Part shown: piece by piece, positions 36,698 to 47,667 of the stretch | Numbering within the stretch: position 1 is the stretch's first letter | Layout of the letters: the number at the start of each line of letters is the position of its first letter | Program-made: the position numbers and the translations under genes | Notes under the pieces: generated by a model | Database searches by the model: none | The model's input: only the letters and a program-made list of their open reading frames with translations | What the model was told of the DNA's origin: nothing | NCBI GenBank assembly: GCA_958299035.1 | Contig: CATQJL010000223.1 | Location: forward strand, 16,215,742 to 16,279,741 | Direction: 5' to 3' | DNA: 64,000 nt | Source of the DNA: Cylicocyclus nassatus | Taxonomy: Eukaryota; Nematoda; Chromadorea; Rhabditida; Strongylidae

Positions 36698-36944
36698 CTA
36701 AAACAAAGCTTTTTTGCTTTGACAGCAAGAAGACATACCCAAATCATTTGAGAAGAGGGCAACTTCCAAAGTAGTTGTTCAAAATGACTAAAAAATCTCA
36801 GATTCAGGTTGCATGAGTTGATGCAAATTACTATACATGGAATTGCGTATAATTTTCAGACATGTCTGGCAGAATCTGTCTAGAATCTCTCTTGACTTTT
36901 TGCGGAGTTTCGAAAGCTCTATCAGCACCACATCAAATTTATAA

Positions 36945-37439
36945 GGGTGTCCCATAATTTTTTGCCATTTTACCCTAAACATCAGCATTTCTTTAGAACT
37001 AGGGCTACAAAGGGTACAAACACATGCTCATACTTCTGTATGCATAAGCAATTTGATCACTTGCGTGGGATGAGCTCAGGACGTCTAGGGGGCGGATTTT
37101 TGTTATTTCACCACATTCATTTTTTCCTTTATTTCTAGCCATGGAAAAAATGCGGAAAGTGTACAATTGAATGTTCGAGGTGTCAAGCATATGCTAGGAT
37201 AAATGGAGACTTTTTGAATTTTTTTAGGGCGGAGATACGATTTTTTACCGTAAAGTTTGTTTTGACTGCTATCAGATTTAAGCTCAGAACTTGAGGTGGA
37301 ATACGATTTGGGCAGACTCTTGACAGCCATCTTATAGAGCTTGCCCTGTCGAATGATTGCTTAGGTCACATCAATTGAAAACAAGATACAAAAAGGCGAC
37401 GGTTGCACTAAAAACAGTAAAAAAAATTATGGGACAGCC
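36945..37439. mobile_element. MITE with GGGTGTCCCATAAT ends
   Basis: Ends GGGTGTCCCATAATTTTTT and AAAATTATGGGACAGCC, flanked by TAA on both sides (36,942-36,944 and 37,440-37,442). A 3-bp TAA duplication would fit a PIF/Harbinger origin; a TA duplication with a slightly longer terminus would fit Tc1/mariner. No transposase is visible. Confidence 0.7.
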
Positions 37440-38473
37440 TAATAATTTGGCTTGTTTTGCAGACGGAAACGACTTGCTAAAAAGGTTTTGAATCTTCTTT
37501 TATGAGTTAGCGTCACGTTTATCAAGCAAACTTGAGAGGGAGAGAGAAAGATTTTCACTGAGGGTGAGAACGAAGTTCTGAAAATTGAAAAAGATTTTGG
37601 TCTATGGCGTATTGCGAAACTCAATCTTAGGTTGTTTAAAAGTTCTACCCTTTTTTGAGTCCTTGTCTCATTTGCCACAACTTTTTTCAGAATCAATCAT
37701 TTCGAGTGCAGTACAATCTACAAAGCGTTTCAAGTATAACATAAAATTGCAGCAGAAAATACATGAAAGATCCACTAGCCAGAAGATCTCTTAGTATGAC
37801 GAAAGTTCGGTTTTCCTTGAATCTTGGCATTATTTTGAACACTTTTCACACTTCGAAAAAGCCAGAAGATCGTCAAAGATTTTTTTCGAAAGCTTTTAGG
37901 AATCTTTTTTATAATTTAAAATCCCTAAAAATGTACCTTCTCGAGATTTCTTATTTCTGGAAATCGAAGGAATTTTTTCGAAATTTTTGCTACGGAAGCT
38001 AGCCCTTCTTGCTACATATAGCGGAAGTTTCCTAATCGCTGCACTAGAAATTTTTGAGCGGCTTATAAAAAGACGACGTTATGTCGTTTAAATGCTGCAA
38101 AATTTTCAGGTTCAGATGTTTCTCAATATTTTATCTCGATACATTATCCAGCACAAGTTTTCAGTGAAGTGAACATGTCTGAAAAAAAATTTGTCCTGAA
38201 AACCATGGAGATAGAACAAGAGGAAATTTCAAATACGCTTTGTTGATCTCACAAGGTTCGGATCTGGTGATAAACAAAGTTTTTATGGAAAGGAATCTTC
38301 TCAGAAGATATAAGTCTTCAAAAATTCTCAGAAATAGCTAGTTAAGAATGACGTGCGAGAAGGGTACCACCCGAAATTGTGCTTGAGCAAGTAACGCCTT
38401 TGAAAAGACTGACGCCTCTAACTCCCAATCACAATCATATTAATTTATTTTCCTTCTGAATAAATTTATTTAG

Positions 38474-38997
38474 AATGCTAGCTGATCAGCGAAGATGGGC
38501 GTTCTTGTTTGCATTTTCTCACGTATACACTGGTCCACCTTACAAATTCTTACAAGTTAGGAAAAATACTTTGGAAGTTGCCTACCAATTTGAAGAATTC
38601 AAACAACTTACAATAAATGTGATAAGTCCAGTATATATGTGTGCATTTGGAAAATCCATAGACGAAGCAAGTCAATCAGAAGAGAAAGCTGCAAACTTTC
38701 GCTCTCAAATACGTTACATACAAATGTTGAAAAATTTTCAAGCCTTCAGAATGCACTTGTGCCAACTACAGTTAGTGAATTATAAAGCTACCAAATCCTA
38801 CTTGGTTTTACATTTGAAGCAGTACAAAATCGTGTTTAGATCAGAAATCACAGGATACTATCAAAGAAATACCGTAAAAATACATGAAAAAACGTCGCGT
38901 ATGTATCCAGCTACAATCGCAAATAAAGGCTTGCAAACAATGATCATTGGAAGATGGGAAAAATACGCAAACTATCAACAAGACACCACGTTATTTG
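38474..38997 (+). CDS. Exon-like 177-codon ORF, unknown function
   Basis: A single open stretch of 524 bp in AT-rich DNA, preceded by TTTATTTAG at 38,473 and ended by a strong GTAAGT donor at 38,998, so it could be one internal or first exon. The protein is basic and hydrophilic, with no signal peptide or membrane segment and phrases such as NVISPVYMCAFGKSIDE and GRWEKYANYQQDTTLFG. I do not recognise a family. A broken duplicate lies at about 15,980-16,440, where indels destroy the frame. A Srx-like minus-strand reading (YGFSKCTHIYWTYHI) also exists in both copies, so the coding strand is uncertain. Confidence 0.35.
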
Positions 38998-39009
38998 GTA
39001 AGTTGTAAA

Positions 39010-39912
39010 CATGATGATATGATCACACTTTTTTTAGCAAAACTGAACACAGTTTCGAAAGACTGGCTTGACAGATTTTTCAATATTTCTACTATCTTCA
39101 GGACCTTGGTTGGTGATTGAACACCCTCAATGCTTGAAGGCAGTGGTTCGGAAAAATCGCGAGTGCGAGCTTTTTGCACTTACATGGCCTTCTGGATTCA
39201 GTTCATAATTGCGCGTGAATAGTCGAAAAAGGGCTTTTCAATGTTTTCCGGCCTTGGAGTTTGCTGAGAGGAATGGGCGAGGGATTCCCGCCCAGAGCAA
39301 CGACTGGCTGCAGGATACTGTAACCCCACCCCTTTTGGCATCAACTGGCTGATTGGCTCAGGCAGCCAATCGCCAATCAATCAGCGATCGCTCACCCATC
39401 TTCTCCAACAATTTTCAAGACCGGAAAATGCCATGGAAAGCATTTTTTCAGCTTTTCAAGCACAGCTCTGGACTCAGCTCATCCGGAAGGCCAAAGAGGG
39501 ATAAAGAACTCTTAATTGAAATTTTCCCGAGCCACTGCTTTTGAGACAGGTCCGATAGTATGCCGTCGTGGGTTCAACTGCCAGCGATTTGCCTATTGTC
39601 CGCCTGCATTGACGGCAATGAAACGAACGTAGAGCAGAGGATTTTCGAGGCTTCCTGGTGCCACGACTGGACATTCTGCCAACATCGAGACAACTGCAAC
39701 CGCCAATATCTCGGTTGACAGTGAGCGGCTTCTTTCAGGGAAGAAACATCCCCTGCCTTGAATACTTAAGAATAACTTACTATAAATTCATTTATATACT
39801 AATGTAACTTATTCTGTATTTTGCTCGCTATTCTGTTGTTAACTATAGCAACGTTTAAGTCGAGATAATAACAATGAAATTTGTCTTCGTGGTAGTTTCT
39901 AAACTTAGTATG
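39010..39912. other. Duplicate block B tail and a degenerate foldback
   Basis: 39,225-39,455 has imperfect inverted ends (TTTTCCGGCCTTGGAG and AAGACCGGAAAATG) with an internal palindromic GGCTGATTGGCTCAGGCAGCCAATC, suggesting an old MITE. 39,560-39,740 is the partner of 16,600-16,790. Confidence 0.5.
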
Positions 39913-39917
39913 TTATA

Positions 39918-40592
39918 GGGGGTGTCCCAAAAAAATGTGAACACTGTTTGATTGTTTTAACTCCCTTGCTTTCATGTCTTTGGCCGAGCTTGAGGCACCA
40001 TTCTATAGAGCGAGGTTTAGCTTAGATTTACAGTATGGAGCGGATCGTCGATAGCTCTTCATTACTGTAGGATTACGGTAGGAACTTCGTCAAGGATTTT
40101 AGGCCATTGGAGGCCATATTCTGCCTCGGAACAAAACCAAACAAGCCCAAAAACTTTTACACTATGGTAATGGAAGCCGCTGATTTCGAATATGAAATTT
40201 TCACTATGCTGTGATGCTTCTTTCCAAGCTTATCCCAGGTAAACAGTAATAATTGAGTTTCCAGCTTTTGTCAAATGTGACTATACCGTCAAAAAAGCAA
40301 GAAACACTCGTAAAAGGTTGTGCAATGGAGTCAGCGTGCACGAAAACCCTAGTACACGATTTTTCAGATTTTTTGAAAAAAACTTTTGTCAAATGGCATA
40401 TTTCACAATAGCTCCACAGCTAGAACTTCATACCGTAATCTTACAGTAGCGAACAGCGATCGGTAATCCGCTCCATGCCACAAATCTAAGTTCAACCTCG
40501 CTCTGCAGAATGGTGCCTCAAGCTCCGAAAGACTTGAAAGCAACGGAGCTATCAACAATCAAACAGTGTTCACATCTTTTTGGGACACCCTG
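39918..40592. mobile_element. CAGGGTGTCCC-family foldback element, copy 2
   Basis: 675 bp, left end GGGGGTGTCCCAAAAAAATG, right end CATCTTTTTGGGACACCCTG, TA on both sides (39,916-39,917 and 40,593-40,594). Nearly the same length and internal phrases as copy 1. Confidence 0.85.
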
Positions 40593-40620
40593 TATATATG
40601 TTGATTGTATGTGAATTTTA

Positions 40621-41629
40621 TTAGGTCGTTCCGAAAGTAATGTCGCTTTTTTCGAATGAACGCCACTATTCGTGGAATCAACACTTTTAAGAGAATTTGG
40701 GAGCATTCGATGCAACATTCCACCCTCTTTTTAAGGTTTTAATTTCACTGCATATGTTTAATAAGCTCTTGAAAAATTAAAAATCTGCGACTCACGCTTT
40801 TTGCGATGGTCAAGTTCGGCTATTTTTCTAAATTTTTGTACCTAATCTCCGATAAAGTACAAAGCGGCAAGTAGATAGAGCATTATAGAACGCAGAGTAA
40901 TTTTTTCTTTTCTTAGCTTGCTTCTCAGAGTTTCTACAATCAATTTCTCAATGCCATCAAATTCCATATTTAGTCAAGTCAAACCTCACAGAACAACAAC
41001 CGGCAAGCGACTCGGGTGTCATTCGATGCAGCTTTTTCTCTCCTTTTTAGAAATCGTTTTGTGTTTCTGATTCATCAAGTTTTCCGGGATAAAATTCATA
41101 ATTCAACTTTTCCAAGGCACCCCAAGGTGTACCCGAAATTTTCACGAGTTGCTAGAACGAAGTGCTGAATGCTCGTTTGGTTTGTAAAATTGTTGCCAAA
41201 CCATAATCCATCTTTGAAAGTTCCAAAATCCGAAGACTTATTGGCGTTTGTTGCACTTGTGTCTGAGACGAGCCGGCTAAAATTTGGTGGTTCCATCAAA
41301 AATCTGTACAAAAATTACGACGAGCTCTGGAAAGTAGAAAAAAGTTGTGCTGTTTCCTGTAGGGTTTGCTCCATCCATCCATTACTTGGACTCCTTCTGA
41401 AGTTTGTTATAAAATTTTAGAAAAATTGTGAAACTTGGCCATCTCAAAAGGCATGGGTCGCAGATTTTGACTCTTTTCTGGAAGCTCATTGACTGTATTG
41501 CAATGACTTCATAACCATCAGAAAGAGAATGAAATTCTGCATCAAATGCTACCAGAATCTATTGCATTCTTTGTTCCAAGAGATGTGGCATACGTGCGAA
41601 TAAGGCGACATTACTTTCGGAACACCTAA
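40621..41629. mobile_element. Mariner-type element, 1,009 bp, no intact transposase
   Basis: Ends TTAGGTCGTTCCGAAAGTAA and TTACTTTCGGAACACCTAA, with TA at 40,619-40,620 and 41,630-41,631; the first 26 bp pair almost perfectly with the last 25. The length suits a mariner, but only short ORFs on either strand are present and I see no D,D34D core, so it is non-autonomous or fully decayed. Confidence 0.8.
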
Positions 41630-41639
41630 TAGTATCTGT

Positions 41640-42250
41640 GCCACATGTATGATTAATAGATCGTCCATATATCGGAATGCAAAAAGGTGATCTATGTTAT
41701 TATATGAACCATATATTTACATTCACACAGAGATAATGTGGGATTGCCAATAGAGGGCTAAAATTACCTTGTGGTAAACCGACTTTTTGTTTCAAGATGT
41801 ATGTACTGAATCTGCAAAAGATGTTATCAAGAATATAATCTATGCAGCATAATAAATCGGAAATAGTGTAATATCTATTTTTTGATTTTGAGTTCATAGT
41901 ATCGGTATAGTATATTTTAGTGAAACCATTATATGCCGAGTATTTTTTGTTTGCATTTCTGAAGCATAATAATAGAAGTTCTTGAAAATTTGCTTTTATT
42001 AGGTCGGTGCAAATTTGTCAGTTTCCTGAATTGGCCTGCAAATCATGTACAATATAGGTAAACAAACAATTCAAGCTGCACCCGATGCAGATTTTCTTCC
42101 TCTTTCAGGCTGCTATATGCCGAATAGTAATAATGTGTATTAGAAAGGATGATCGCTACCGCGATTGCAAGACCAAAATGACTTCCATATGTTTCTGAAT
42201 AAATGGGATTATCAAAACATGACTTTCTAAGAGCCGCAAAAATCTATTTT
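41640..42250 (-). pseudogene. PLE reverse transcriptase fragment (motifs B and C)
   Basis: Minus-strand reading gives LKQKVGLPQGNFSPLLA (RT motif B) and, after a frameshift near 41,700, HLFAFRYMDDLLIIHV with the YMDD catalytic pair. It is a Penelope-type RT with several frameshifts. The plus-strand segment 63,185-63,660 is a diverged copy of the same region (VPQGSH, RYMDDGT), so the duplicated PLE sequence extends beyond the high-identity palindrome arms. A mariner-type end (TTAGGTCGGTGCAAATTTG, about 42,000) interrupts it. Confidence 0.75.
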
Positions 42251-43328
42251 CTCGGGTTTACAATTTATTACGCAGCTTGGAGTAGAAACATTCTGTTTCA
42301 ATTTCATGTCCACATTATAGGGAGGCTTTGCATTATTGTTACTATACTAGCTGCACTCAGAAATCTGGTCCATCGATACAAGGAAAAAAATTGGAAATTT
42401 TGGGTGCGTGCCACGGCCACTATGTCTTTGTCTATCTATCTATTTATCTATCGAGCACATGACGTGCGCCAAAGGAAGAAGTGAATAACAAAATGAAAAG
42501 TGTAGGCAGTTATCAACTCCAAAAGAAAAATCAGCAAACATTTCAACATCAATTGCATTGTCACCCTCTTTACTACAGCAACTATTGTACGATACTTACT
42601 TTGATATTAATCTTGAATATGAAAGGTGACGCAGTAGATCTAGGGTAATAAATATGCTCTCCACATGCCTTCTAGATGAGATTTTAGTTCAGACTGAATG
42701 ACGAACATGGTTTTAAAACACATTGTAACCGATTTTCTCTTTTGCTTTCCTGCAATTGTGTCCAAAACCTCCAACATGAGTACTTCGCATGCCTGCATCA
42801 AAATTCCTATAATTTCAATCCTAAAATTTGCAAAGAATTTTCTTTGAAGTAAGTTGTAGTTGAAAGTATGCTCTATCATATCACACACTTTCTAAGTGAT
42901 AGGAACTAGTTCCGTAAAGGCTCGGGACGAAGTTGATGATGACTACCTGCGTGCCACGGCAGTGGCAATCGCCAACAGTTTGAAGGCTTCCGTCAACAAG
43001 AATGCTTTCGAGAAATTGGAGTATTGTGTTGCATTTGCTATTGTATGAGTAATGTGTGCTCCAAACTTTATATCTCTAATTGTTCCGTACTGTTTTTATG
43101 AGATGAAATACTAGGCTATAAGACTTTACACCGTATGTTTATTAAGCATAATAATAGAAATTTTTGAGATTTGTCTTTATTATGCTAGTGGTAGGCTTGG
43201 AAACATATTTGTAAGCTGTATACACATGCATGCTGCTTATGTTAATATTCGATAGTTCATCTTTGATATCGATATTGTCCATTAACCAATAATCATAAGA
43301 TTGATATTTTTATTTCTGATGGCTTGTA

Positions 43329-43544
43329 CAGTCGAGTAGATTCAGCGGTAAATATAGTGTGCTTGCACAGAAGGTGAGATGCGGTAAAATTTGCGCGTGA
43401 AGAAATAGCTTCGACTGTGACGCCGGCCAATTGCGCGCGCACGATTCCTGCAGTACTGGCGTGGCTACTTGTTCACGCGCAAGTTTCACCGCATTTCACC
43501 TTCTGTGCAAGCACACTATATTTACCGCTGAATCTACTCGACTG
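43329..43544. mobile_element. 216-bp TA-flanked MITE, left-arm copy
   Basis: Ends CAGTCGAGTAGATTCAGCGG and the complement, TA duplications at 43,327-43,328 and 43,545-43,546. It interrupts a PLE RT fragment. The related PLE fragments at 46,200 and 49,110 lack it and show the uninterrupted ACTATATACAAACTACC site, which proves the boundaries. Confidence 0.95.
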
Positions 43545-43548
43545 TATA

Positions 43549-43740
43549 TAGTTTTTGAAATGTGTTTCAAGGTATTGAACCAAATGTCTCAGTTCCAGAG
43601 CTAGTGGTGTAATGCTATTACGAGTAGCTCCAATAATAAACCTAAATTTGATAAGTTTTTTATGGAGTTTTGGTAGACAGTATTCCAATGGAATTTTATT
43701 AACTTTTTGTAATGGTAATATGTTACTGCCGCAAAATTTA
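43549..43740 (-). pseudogene. PLE reverse transcriptase fragment, left outer copy
   Basis: Encodes YCLPKLHKKLIKFRFIIGA, the conserved LPKLHK block before RT motif A in Penelope-like elements, then ALELRHLVQYLETHFKNYI. The 216-bp MITE cuts it, and the continuation at 43,190-43,320 is degenerate. Confidence 0.75.
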
Positions 43741-43831
43741 ATATCTTTATCTTTATCTTATACACGCACGTAAACGCGTGTCAAAGCCAGTGTGAGTAAT
43801 GAGGACATTGCTAGGGTAAAATAGTCTTTTA

Positions 43832-44014
43832 CAATAAAGTATACCCTTACCTAACCCACCTGAAAACCAAACTTAGCCCTGTTAACCTAACCCATCCCCC
43901 CGATCCTAAACCCCCTCATACCTAAAGAGAACCCAGTTACCCTCCTAAACCTAGCTAAAAACCCTGCCCCCTTAACCTAAGCCGCCTTATCCCACCTAAT
44001 CCCCCTTACCTAGA
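43832..44014 (-). repeat. 183-bp exact copy of the BEL element leader
   Basis: Base-for-base reverse complement of 51,523-51,705, the untranslated leader of the BEL/Pao element, with no LTR attached. It replaces about 175 bp that the right arm still has (61,675-61,850), including the end of a CAGGGTG-family element. One junction shares TCTAGGT between donor and target. Confidence 0.95.
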
Positions 44015-44655
44015 GTACCAGTACCGAGCCAAGCCGAGCCAATTTTCAGTCTTTCTTCCTTACTGTAGGACTACGGTAGGAACATCGAGAAGAATTTTAG
44101 GACATTGAAAGCGATATTTTAGCTCAAAAAGACAAGAAAACAATACATAAACCCTTGCGCAGGGCTAAAGCCGCTGATTTTGAATGTGAAATTTGCACTT
44201 CGCTGTGATGCTTTTTTCCTAACTTATCCAAGGTAAACCTATTGACTGTTTTTCCAACATTCGTCAGAGATATGATTACACCTTTAACACATTGACGACT
44301 GTTTGATCCATGAGCTTTCTTCTGCACAGAATCTAGGAATGACTTCTACCTTTCTTGTTAGCCATAGATCTACTGTAACTGTACTGTAGATGGCAGCATA
44401 CGTAATTATAATTGAAAAACTGAGCTGATCCGTAAAAGGCCTTGGTCCCAAAAGACAAACAGCAAAATCTGCGTGGTCGTCAGTGTGTTAAAAAGCTGAG
44501 AATACTCGAAAAATGCTGTGTAGATATCAGAAAATCGCTGTATGATGTAGATCTAAGTTCAAGCCCGCTCTACAAAATAGTGAAAAATTCGGCAGAAGAC
44601 AACAGCAAGAGAGCTATAAAGGATTAAAAGTGCACATCTTTTTTGGGACACCCTG
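44015..44655. mobile_element. CAGGGTGTCCC-family element, left-arm copy, truncated
   Basis: The right end TTTTTTGGGACACCCTG (to 44,655) is intact; the other end was lost to the 183-bp replacement. The full 750-bp version is at 61,025-61,774. Confidence 0.8.
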
Positions 44656-45844
44656 TGTTTGGTTGAGGGAGGTAAGGTGATTGGCACGAGGAATGCCACT
44701 GTTACTTTCTGGGCTGGTTAAAACGTCTGTGGTTGGTTGCTGCTAGGTATCTGCCAACCTGACACCACCGACGCTAGAGTAATAAATAGAGGTACCAAAT
44801 ACATAATACATAGCAGCACTTATCAAAAAAGAAATAACAGATTGGATTTAATCAACAGTTAAACTCATTATGAATACATATATCAAAAAATATAAAATCA
44901 AACTTGAAGAACATAAAAGCATAGAAACTTCCCTGCTAAGAAAATTCAAACACAGATTCAAACCATTTTTTATAGAGCCAAACTGAATAACAAACAATAA
45001 TAAAGACAAAATTATAACATTGAAAAAAGTATATCGAAAACTTCAAGAATCACTTCGATCTGCCCACTGGATACAGTAATAATTTTTTCATATTCTGCAT
45101 AAAGTTCTACATCCAAACCTTAATGAGAGAATTAGGTGTTTGTTACAATAACAGAAACACAGTCTTTGCTAAAAGCGAAAATTATGACTTGTATGAAAAA
45201 GAGAGTGCCGATGACATAATAATGAAACATATTATCAAGCAGCAAATCAGCAATTACTGGATCTTTATGGACCGCTTATGATAGACGCGGTGGTTTCAAC
45301 TCGCATTACACAAAAACAGAAAGGAAACATGTTAACTTGTTATTCAATTAAATTTTTGTAGAGAAGCTAGATGAACACGGTGCATACTTCGCGAAGTTTT
45401 CAGTGCTGACAACTGTGGAGTGTTTAAAAGGAAACTGAGGAAAGTTGACATTTGCATTATTAAGTATTCCTGTGTGACTTGTTTCTGATTTATTTTCATT
45501 ACAGGTCTGCTTCCTGCTGATTTAGTTCTTTGCTCAGCCCCTGCTTATCGACCATGTGTGTTTTCGAATTAGCTTTTCCTACTTTGTTTTACGACAGTGT
45601 TCCTCGTGAAGCCCTTTGCTCGCATTTGGCTGACTTGTCATCCATTGAATGAACAACAGCACTGCTCCTTGGGACCCTAGATAGTTGCGTTTCAAATCGT
45701 ATGGCTCGCGAACTAAGGGTGTATCCAAGCGTCAGCGGCGTCAGCATGGTCTATACCAAGTAGCAGGAACCAATTGCAGGCGTTTTGGACAGCCCAGACA
45801 AGTGGCAGTGGCATTCCCCAATATCAATCACCTGACCTCCCTCA
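44656..45844 (+). other. Palindrome-arm DNA with decayed coding pieces
   Basis: Short Lys-rich plus-strand readings (for example RELGVCYNNRNTVFAKSENY and DDIIMKHIIKQQISNYW at 45,120-45,280) and FYDSVPREALCSHLADLS near 45,590 look like eroded retroelement coding sequence but cannot be assigned. The mirrored copies are at 60,486-61,020 and 49,540-50,079; the BEL element inserted into the mirror of 45,24x. Confidence 0.4.
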
Positions 45845-45939
45845 ACTAAGTAGAATTTTCTCTTCCTCAACACCTGAGGTAGCCTTTATTTACCGTTTGT
45901 TTGCTCCGGCAGGAAGTGACGGGCTAGAAGACTCTTACC

Positions 45940-46357
45940 CTAGCAATGTCCTCGCTACTCACACTGGTTTTGGCACACGTTTACGTGTATGAGATAAAGA
46001 TGAAGATATTAACTTTTGCAACAGTAGCATATTGCCGTTACAAAAAGTCAATAAAATTTCATTGGAATACTGTTTACCAAAACTCCACAAAAACATCAAA
46101 TTTAGGTTCATTCCTGGAGCTAGCCGTAGTAGCATCAAACCACTAGCTCTGGAATTGAGATATTTAGTTCAATACGTTAAAACACATTTCAAAAACTATA
46201 TACAAACTACCAAATATAAAAATAACAGTCTAATGATTATTGATTAATAGACAATATCGATATCAGTGACAAACTATCGAATATTAACATAGACAGCATG
46301 CATGTGTATATAGCTGATTTTACAAGTATGTTTACAAGCCTACCACATAACATAGTA
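45940..46357 (+). pseudogene. PLE RT fragment with motif A, left inner copy
   Basis: Frames give YCLPKLHKNIKFRF, ALELRYLVQYVKTHFKNYIQ, and, after stops, HVYIADFTSMFTSLPHNIV, the Penelope-type RT motif A with its catalytic Asp. A mariner-like element at 46,358 (TA then TTAGGTGG) cuts it off before motif B. Its mirror image lies at 48,965-49,375. Confidence 0.75.
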
Positions 46358-47230
46358 TTAGGTGGTGAGAAAGTTTTGTCAGTTTTTTAAAATGGCCCGT
46401 AAATCATGTGCAGTAGAAAAAACAAATAGCTTGAGTTGTGTCCAATGCAAAATTTCTTTCTCTTTCCAGCTGCCATAACCTCGTTGTGATTCACTGAGTG
46501 TGTGCTGAGACAATCGCTAGAGATTAGAACCTTTCGTTTTCAACATGTCTGGATGCTAATCTTCACAGGTTCTATTTAAGACTTCTGAAAAAGCTCTGAT
46601 AGCCAGCAGAGAGGCACACCTTTTGCCAACAGAAGAAAATTTTGTGGGTTTGTGGCTTGTTTCTCAGAGTTTCTAAAATACATTCTTTGAAGTAACCAAA
46701 TTTCATATTCCGCCTTTATTAATTTCGTAGAGCATGAAATGGTAAACAGTACAGATACTATTCGATGCGACTTTTTTTCCACTTTCTAACGCTGTCTTTT
46801 TTTTGGCGAGAAATGAGGAAGTGGCGGGATAAACCGCAGTGTTTCTTAATTTTGCGAGCGTGCACTGACGTACCCTAAGTTTTGAAATCTTCATATTTTG
46901 GACGCTCATTTGCTTTGTAAGCTTAGTAATAATAATAATCTAGTGTTAAAATCTCCGTATTTCGATGATTTTCCAGTTGTATTAAAAAACTCAAAATTTT
47001 GAAAAATAGTTTAGCAAAATTTTAGAAGAGTAGCTAAATAAAGAGAAAAAATTACTGTGGTTGGCAAAAGGTCTTCCCCATCTGCTATTTTATTAAAGCT
47101 CTCCCAAAAGTCTCGAACAAAAATTCTGAAAATTAGTCAAAGCTGGGCATATTGAGAAAGGAGGGTTGTAACTTCTAGCGGCATCTTATCTCAGCACTAA
47201 GTTGAATGCTCTTTTGTCTTTGAATCTGGG
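46358..47230. mobile_element. Mariner-like foldback element in the left arm
   Basis: Starts TTAGGTGGTGAGAAAGTTTT after a TA (46,356-46,357). Halves are imperfect inverted copies: TCTGATAGCCAGCAGAGAGG with ACCTTTTGCCAAC on one side, GGTTGGCAAAAGGTC with TTAAAGCTCTCCC on the other. The outer right end is not sharply defined. Mirror at about 48,090-48,963. Confidence 0.65.
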
Positions 47231-47302
47231 CATGATAAGATGTCAGTAGAGTGATCGTGTCAGTAGTTTGTGTCTTCAGATTCTGTGGTGGAGACTTTAT
47301 TG

Positions 47303-47340
47303 ACCTTACGTTTCGACAATGTCATCGTCATCAGAGGCCT
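47303..47340 (-). ncRNA. Hammerhead-like ribozyme motif, left-arm copy
   Basis: Mirror of the motif at 47,984-48,017: on the minus strand CCT, CTGATGA, a CGAT/GTCG-type stem II, AAAC, GTA, AGG, then TCAATAAAG. Confidence 0.65.
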
Positions 47341-47529
47341 GAAAACGGATTGTAGGCTCTTTGACTTGCTCACCATACCCTCAAGCGGCTCCTCTCACTG
47401 TGCCAGTCTAGACCTAGTCTAAGACTCGCAGCATGAGATCCTCAAGGCCACGAAACGAACGAACCTCGACCCACCGGCCAGCGACAAGCCCGCACATTTG
47501 GTCGTAACGGACGTCACTGAGTGTCACTC

Positions 47530-47641
47530 AATGAGCCAAGTCCTTTTATCGGCTAAGCCCACATAATGATATAAATGGAGCTAAGTCACTACTGATAGAC
47601 AAGCACTCATTTTTGATCACATTTGGATTTCTGACAAAAAT
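47530..47641 (-). pseudogene. PLE endonuclease C-terminus cut by the junction, left copy
   Basis: Reads VRNPNVIKNECLSIS and DLAPFISLCGL, aligning with the tail of the GIY-YIG ORF at 2,859-3,203 (ARSPQM, KDDSIAMISDLTAY). The upstream part of the domain is missing: the reading runs straight into the adapter-like sequence at 47,642. Confidence 0.65.
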
Positions 47642-47667
47642 AAGCAGTGGTATCAACGCAGAGTACT
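47642..47667 (+). other. SMART-type amplification oligonucleotide sequence
   Basis: AAGCAGTGGTATCAACGCAG and the six bases after it match the widely used SMART cDNA/whole-genome amplification primer, also used as linker in some low-input long-read kits. It sits precisely between the two palindrome arms and has no counterpart in either. It is almost certainly synthetic and marks a chimeric join. Confidence 0.97.

Larger units (their letters stand above)
43283..47641. repeat. Left arm of a large inverted duplication
   Basis: This segment is the reverse complement of 47,668-50,079 joined to 60,486-62,388, at high identity. ORFs at 44,124-44,327 and 44,442-44,627 are identical to 61,353-61,556 and 61,053-61,238. 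Other parts differ by scattered substitutions and small indels (for example TTTTATCGGC against TTTTATGTGCAACGC near 47,550), so the arms are two diverged copies, not one molecule read twice. The arm holds PLE pieces in both orientations, MITEs and a hammerhead-like motif. The arms meet at a 26-nt non-genomic sequence. Confidence 0.9.
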
